From Saccharomycopsis fibuligera x Saccharomycopsis cf. fibuligera (lineage: Eukaryota > Ascomycota > Saccharomycetes > Ascoideales > Saccharomycopsidaceae), in NCBI GenBank assembly GCA_001936135.1, contig CP012817.1, positions 3,224,001 through 3,288,000 on the forward strand: a stretch of DNA of 64,000 nt, read 5' to 3'. The notes under the pieces were generated by a model. The model was given only the letters and a program-made list of their open reading frames with translations. It was not told the DNA's origin and did not search any database. This document shows positions 59,576-64,000 of the stretch, one piece after another; position 1 is the stretch's first letter, and every line of letters starts with the position of its first letter. The position numbers and the translations under genes were made by a program.

Positions 59576-62024
59576 TGTGAATAGACGTAATTGTGGAGAT
59601 AAAAAAGCTTTTTATGTTTTGAAAAGAAAAAATATGTAATAATATAGTAAAAGGTTTTATGATAAAGAAAAAGTTGTTGGTAATATATCGATTTGAATAA
59701 AGCACAGGAAAACAATTGATACCAAAATCAAAGAATATCAGTTGCTTTTATACTTTTTCGAATTTGGGTTTTCAAAATCGTTTTGCTTTGCTATACTTTA
59801 CTTTACTATACTTTACTTTACTCAGCTTAACTTCAACCTTGTCTTGATTGTGTATTTTGATACATAAGAAAAGCCCTAATGTTGACGTGTGTTAAGCCTC
59901 TGCGTTTGGGATTCTGAAGCGGTACGCTCCAAGGCTTATTGACTGTGGTTTTTTGTGCTGCCACATGTTGATCGCGACATGTCGATCATCTGCGTTTCAA
60001 AAGCCGAACTGCATGAAAAATTATATGCATGTACATAAATGTGCTGTCCCCTGGAGCGGCAGGTACCACAGGCATTGCGTTTTGCTTTTGAATATTTTAG
60101 TTTTTTGTGTTCTGATTTTCTGAAATGTTGACAGAAAAAGAAGCTTGGTGAGTGGCCAACAGAGATTGCTAACAGTCGCATGTATGCCTATACTATTGTG
60201 CAAGGCTTATAAGGCCTGAAATTATTTGAAAGTTTAATTGTGATATACGTGTTACATCTATTGTATATATTGTTTGACATTACTACCACCATCATACTTG
60301 TTGTCTTTTGCTATGATTTTGCAAATTTCATTGTCATAAGCAACCAAAATACCATTTGAGAATGTTAGTCTCCAATGAAACGATCATGGTGGCTTCAAAC
60401 CTTTCTTCTGAGTGTGTTGCATTAAATTTAACCATAAACGAGATCTACTGTTGGGATCTCGACCCTAGTTCTCAAAACCTATTGGCCAGTGAAAAGAAAT
60501 ATTGCGCAATCGCTTGGTTTTAAGTTTCGCCTATTTTCAGGTTTCGTTTGATTCGATATAATTTCTTCTCTTTTTATATTGATGATACCCTTTTAAGTAT
60601 TTTATTGATTTTAAGTAAAGTGAGCTAAAGCCTACTTGGTTTCCTAAAATTTCTGGTTTTTAATACTATATTAAAGATATGCGCACATATAGTTAGATTG
60701 TTTAAAAGAAAATTAGAGGGCTTGCTCTATTTCTAGAGCTCAAGCTAAGTCTAATGGTACCCGACTTTAAATATTTAAGAGTTACAGCCTCCAACAACAA
60801 TAAATAATTGTATAAGCCTGCAAGAGTTTCACATCTCATATTCAACTCTGTGAGTAACATCCCTTTTTTGAATAGAACCGCATTATTGCTTGTTAATGCC
60901 TGAGGACCTTTCCACATAAATGCAATCGTAATCGTAACCATAACCTTTTACTTTCCATACTTTTCTGGGGCAGTGTTTTAGCATAGCTTATTACAGTCAA
61001 CTAATCAGCCTCATTGGTAATTAAAAAGTGCCAAGTGAAAACCGGGTATCTGTTATGCCGGTCTATTGTATTTCCTCCGTTAGTATTCAAATTTCAAATG
61101 CCGGCACATATAAGGGGTCGCTGTGATATTATGTCTTCCTTGTCTAGAAGTATCGGTGTCGCACGCTCATTGGCACTGCAAATTGCATATATTACAACAG
61201 GGCGGTTCAAGTAGCAAACAATACACGCGCAGGTGCGCTCAAACACCGCAATTTTTCATTTTTGAACACCGCAGCAATTGTTTTTATGAAGCGCCCTATT
61301 TTGTTATTAGGAAATCATCTAACCATATATATGCTAAGCGGAATACTGGAAGTTTCAGGCTTTGCACGTGTAGGTGACAACTATGTGCAGGGCTACACTT
61401 GCAATTGTATCAGGTAGAAGTTGTGTATTGAAGCTGCTGAAGTTAATATAGAAACATAAACAGCACGTATGGTAAGACGAGAAGAAAAAACTCGTAGTCT
61501 CAAAAAAAGTAAGGGTGGCGATGTAGTTAAAAGCACCATTATAACATTGTAAAGTGTAATAGGCTGAGCTTTGCAAAGGCCATGGCTTCGCGAGTTCGAG
61601 TTATTCAATTGAAACTACAATAAGTAAATCCTCACAGAAGTTGTATGGCTGACTCAACTTTTTTGCATTGAAGTATATACTAGCTGGCTATATATCATGA
61701 TACAGACAATGCGTTGAAAATCAATTAGGACACTCCTAAGTTTAAAAAGTCTATGTGATTTGAAATTTTTTTCTTTTTTGGTGTATTAGAACAATAAAGA
61801 CTCAGAAAAAAATAAAAACATAATTATCAGAAAAAAAAAAAAAAAAAAAAAAAAGCAACATCATTATAGCAAAACTAAAAAGGCTGAGCAAAATTCAACA
61901 AATTAAAAGACAATCTAAACAGAAAAATTTAACGTTAGTGATAATAATAATAATGATAAAAAAAGGTCTATAGAAAATAGAAATTAATTCGAAAAATTTT
62001 TTTTACCGTAAACATGAAGCTCAT
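59576..62024. other. 2.4-kb intergenic region
   Basis: Between the repeat-peptide gene start and the stop of the symporter gene. It holds the peptide-gene promoter (TATA at 59745-59752), a CTATACTTTACTTTA tandem duplication (about 59790-59820), a mildly GC-rich stretch (59880-60090) and an A run at about 61830-61853. Open frames on either strand (for example 60702-60941) show no recognisable content. No gene is supported. Confidence 0.55.
59745..59752 (-). promoter_or_regulatory. TATA box of the repeat-peptide gene
   Basis: TATAAAAG on the minus strand, about 170 bases before the ATG. A canonical TATA box at this distance is typical of strongly regulated yeast genes. Confidence 0.6.
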
Positions 62025-63545
62025 TTACTTTTTAAAATCACCAAGGGCTTTTCTCAACAAGTAACAGCCAGCAGCAGCAATGATACTGACCCCACAAATA
62101 AGCACAAGAATCATATTGCTGTCCCTGTACAATCTTGCTTTGTCCTCTGGCCAGCCAGTATACAATGCATAAGTAGCCATTACCGTACCCAAGTTACCCA
62201 ACCCAGTTACAATAGCACTAGCAGCAGCGGTACCAACATCGCCATGCCGAGGTTGAAAAATCTCGGCAGTCCAAGACATACAAATAGGCACTGTTGGGCC
62301 TAATCCATAGCCGGCAATGAGCAAACCACCATACTTGGACCATTTACCAGGAGCGTAAGTAGTAACACACATACCACAGATGATGATAGTAGTGGCGAAG
62401 GAGAAGATAGCTCCACGCCATGATTTGAACTTATCGGCAAAAGGAGTGATGGTCAAGATACCACCAAGGTCGAAAAGCCATATTGGGGCATAAAGTAAAG
62501 ACACTTCAATGGAGCTGAGGGACGGATTGTTGGTCTTGATGATGGTGGTACCGAAAACTGCCAAACCAAACCCAGTGCCAACGACGCCAAAGTACATCAT
62601 GATCAATGGCCAGATGCGCGGGTCAATAATGACATTGTAAAGATCCTTAGCAGACCATTGCATTTTTCTCTTGGTGTGGGTTTCCATATCCTTCATGTGA
62701 ACTTTAGCGTCAGCGTCGTTCAAAGGAAACGGATTCTTTGGCAAGAGTTTGTTCAACTTTTGTTCAAATTTGTTAACGGTGGTCTCCACACCCTCTCTGG
62801 TGTACGGTCTGTCAGGCAACCACCAAACCAACGCAATTCCCACGGCGACAGTAATGACGCCGTAAGTCAAAAACAACCATTGCCAACCAGTATAGCCTCT
62901 GTTGCCATCGATTTTTTGGAAACCGGCACTAACAAGACCGGCCACTGCAGCAGAAATTTGAGCGGCGGTAAAGTAGTAACCGATTCTTTTTGTGGAACGT
63001 TCAGTAGGATACCATAGCGAGATATAGTAGGCCATACCGGGCCAGACACCAGCGCCGCAAATTCCACTGAATAGTCTAATGGCAATAAGACCTGCAGCGT
63101 TCGTCAAAGCAGCGTAGCAGCAGTAGACTAACCCAACGGAAATAATGGTTCTGGCGAGCCAGATTTGCGGCGGGAGTCTAGTCATGGCAAGGTTCATGGG
63201 AAGATCAAAGATGATGTAGCCGACATAATATAACGCGCTGGCGGTCGAGGTTTGATGGGAGGTCAAGTTGAGGCTCTGAGATAAAGAATGACCTGCTTCG
63301 GCATTCATAGTGAGAGTGTTACCATAGGCGCTGGAGCCAAAAGACGAAAGGAAGTATAGACACCAAAGAGCTGGGATGATACGCGCGTCTAAGCGAAAGT
63401 ATATTCTGTCCAACTTGCGATGCTCTTCTTCAGTTAGGATCAAGGAGTCATCGACTTCAGTGTCAGGGTCCTGGTAAAGATCATGACTGCGGTTGTTGGA
63501 GGTGGTTGTGATTTCTGAATCGCGCTTGCTTTCAAGTTCGGCCAT
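62025..63545 (-). CDS. Anion:cation symporter (ACS) family, Dal5/Tna1-like
   Basis: 506 residues from the ATG complementary to 63543-63545. The major facilitator fold has 12 predicted membrane segments with a hydrophilic N-terminus (about 55 residues) and a charged central loop (about 255-300, KFEQKLNKLLPKNPFPLNDADAK split around its middle). ACS marks are LDRIYFRLDARIIPALWCLYF in front of helix 1, YYVGYIIFDLPMNLAM in helix 2, and FSGICGAGVWPGMAYYISLWYPTERSTKRIGYY. The family moves organic anions with protons: allantoate (Dal5), nicotinate (Tna1), biotin (Vht1), pantothenate (Fen2), sulfonate/sulfate (Soa1). Substrate cannot be assigned here. The charged arginine in helix 1 (LDARIIP) is kept. 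Confidence 0.9.
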   Translation of the reverse strand: MAELESKRDSEITTTSNNRSHDLYQDPDTEVDDSLILTEEEHRKLDRIYFRLDARIIPALWCLYFLSSFGSSAYGNTLTMNAEAGHSLSQSLNLTSHQTSTASALYYVGYIIFDLPMNLAMTRLPPQIWLARTIISVGLVYCCYAALTNAAGLIAIRLFSGICGAGVWPGMAYYISLWYPTERSTKRIGYYFTAAQISAAVAGLVSAGFQKIDGNRGYTGWQWLFLTYGVITVAVGIALVWWLPDRPYTREGVETTVNKFEQKLNKLLPKNPFPLNDADAKVHMKDMETHTKRKMQWSAKDLYNVIIDPRIWPLIMMYFGVVGTGFGLAVFGTTIIKTNNPSLSSIEVSLLYAPIWLFDLGGILTITPFADKFKSWRGAIFSFATTIIICGMCVTTYAPGKWSKYGGLLIAGYGLGPTVPICMSWTAEIFQPRHGDVGTAAASAIVTGLGNLGTVMATYALYTGWPEDKARLYRDSNMILVLICGVSIIAAAGCYLLRKALGDFKK

Positions 63546-63840
63546 TTTTTTAATTATTTTATTTTATTTTATTTTATTTTATTGTATTGTGTTTTATTTC
63601 ACTTTATTTTTGGCTTTTTGGCTATTTGGCCTTTTGGTGACTTGGCTGATCAAAAATGTGCGGCCCGGATAACTATCAATAACGGGGCAGTTGTTGATCT
63701 TTCCTTTGCTTTGCGGTCAAGTCGCGCACTTTCAAGAAACTCTCTGGAAGCTGTAACCCGTAGACCAATATCTGTGACTTTTCGGGACTTGTCCAGTTAT
63801 CCCACGGCTTTCAAGTGTATTTATACCTCTGGCGATTAGT

Positions 63841-63874
<34 letters not shown>

Positions 63875-64000
63875 CTCTTTTATCATTACAAAACCCTATG
63901 CATGCAATAAGTGCAGTCATCGCTGATGCCGAAATGTTTGCTTCTGTTTTCGTTGAGAAAATTAAGTCAAGCGACTCACTCTGACGAGTCGCAGTTGCCG
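63546..64000. other. Promoter side of the symporter gene, window end
   Basis: 455 bases to the window edge. TTTTA repeats at about 63555-63586 just before the ATG on the minus strand, and a T run at about 63844-63874. No gene seen. Confidence 0.55.

Noticed and set aside
21462-60496. Similar 25-base segments TCTCAAAACC-x-AT-x-GG near 21462 and 60469, with TGTTGGGATC before the second, as possible LTR relics
   Set aside because: About 21 of 25 bases match, which is expected by chance once in a window this size, and flanking DNA does not align.
1-64000. CRISPR arrays, bacterial operons or phage genes
   Set aside because: No spaced palindromic repeats or bacterial gene families; introns, a tRNA-Phe with intron and eukaryotic proteins show yeast nuclear DNA.

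Overview
The window looks like nuclear DNA of an ascomycetous budding yeast (Saccharomycotina) outside the Saccharomyces lineage. Genes are dense and mostly intronless. The three introns I can place lie near gene 5' ends and have GTAAGT/GTATGT donors and CTAAC/TACTAA-type branch sites. Intergenic DNA is AT-rich with long poly(A)/poly(T) tracts. A respiratory complex I subunit (NDUFS4 type), a GH85 endoglycosidase and a CHIP-type U-box protein argue against Saccharomyces cerevisiae and its close relatives. Species and CUG codon identity cannot be fixed from this window: CTG codons are rare, and those in alignable positions give mixed signals.

Layout. 0.5-1.5 kb: endosomal/vacuolar syntaxin (minus), followed by a 3.1-kb GC-rich island without a gene. 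4.6-7.7 kb: a large protein built almost wholly of armadillo repeats. 8.8-10.9 kb: complex I NDUFS4 subunit and, convergent to it, nicotinamide riboside kinase with one intron. 11.5-13.6 kb: Ypk1-type AGC kinase. 14.4-16.2 kb: Ndt80/PhoG-type transcription factor. 16.2-19.3 kb: a gene desert. 19.3-21.2 kb: secreted tannase/feruloyl esterase, bracketed by a ~140-bp direct repeat. 22.2-26.3 kb: Kre33/NAT10 RNA cytidine acetyltransferase convergent with a MICOS Mic26/27 subunit. 26.3-28 kb: second GC island. 28-37 kb: alpha-arrestin (Ecm21/Csr2 type) convergent with Ctr9 of the Paf1 complex. 37.5-41.4 kb: small membrane protein and a cytosolic endo-beta-N-acetylglucosaminidase. 42.2-43.3 kb: CHIP-like TPR/U-box ubiquitin ligase. 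44.9-47.9 kb: a 1008-residue protein I do not recognise. 50.8-53 kb: peptide transporter Ptr2. 53.7 kb: tRNA-Phe(GAA) with an intron. 55-57.2 kb: divergent amino-acid permease with a long N-terminus. 58.7-59.6 kb: a secreted precursor of tandem proline-rich peptides separated by Lys-Arg. 62-63.5 kb: anion:cation symporter of the Dal5/Tna1 type.

The genes do not form one pathway. Several concern nutrient uptake and its control (Ptr2, amino-acid permease, Dal5-type symporter, alpha-arrestin, Ypk1) and others chromatin, ribosome and mitochondrial housekeeping (Ctr9, Kre33, Mic26/27, NDUFS4). The best candidate for something undescribed is the 58.7-59.6 kb gene. It has a signal peptide, ten 24-residue units almost identical in sequence, and ten Lys-Arg sites in register, the architecture of a Kex2-processed repeat peptide precursor. 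Its predicted 22-residue peptides do not resemble alpha-factor. Next in interest are the direct repeats around the tannase gene, and the two GC-rich islands, both between divergent gene pairs; one contains a perfect 33-bp palindrome.
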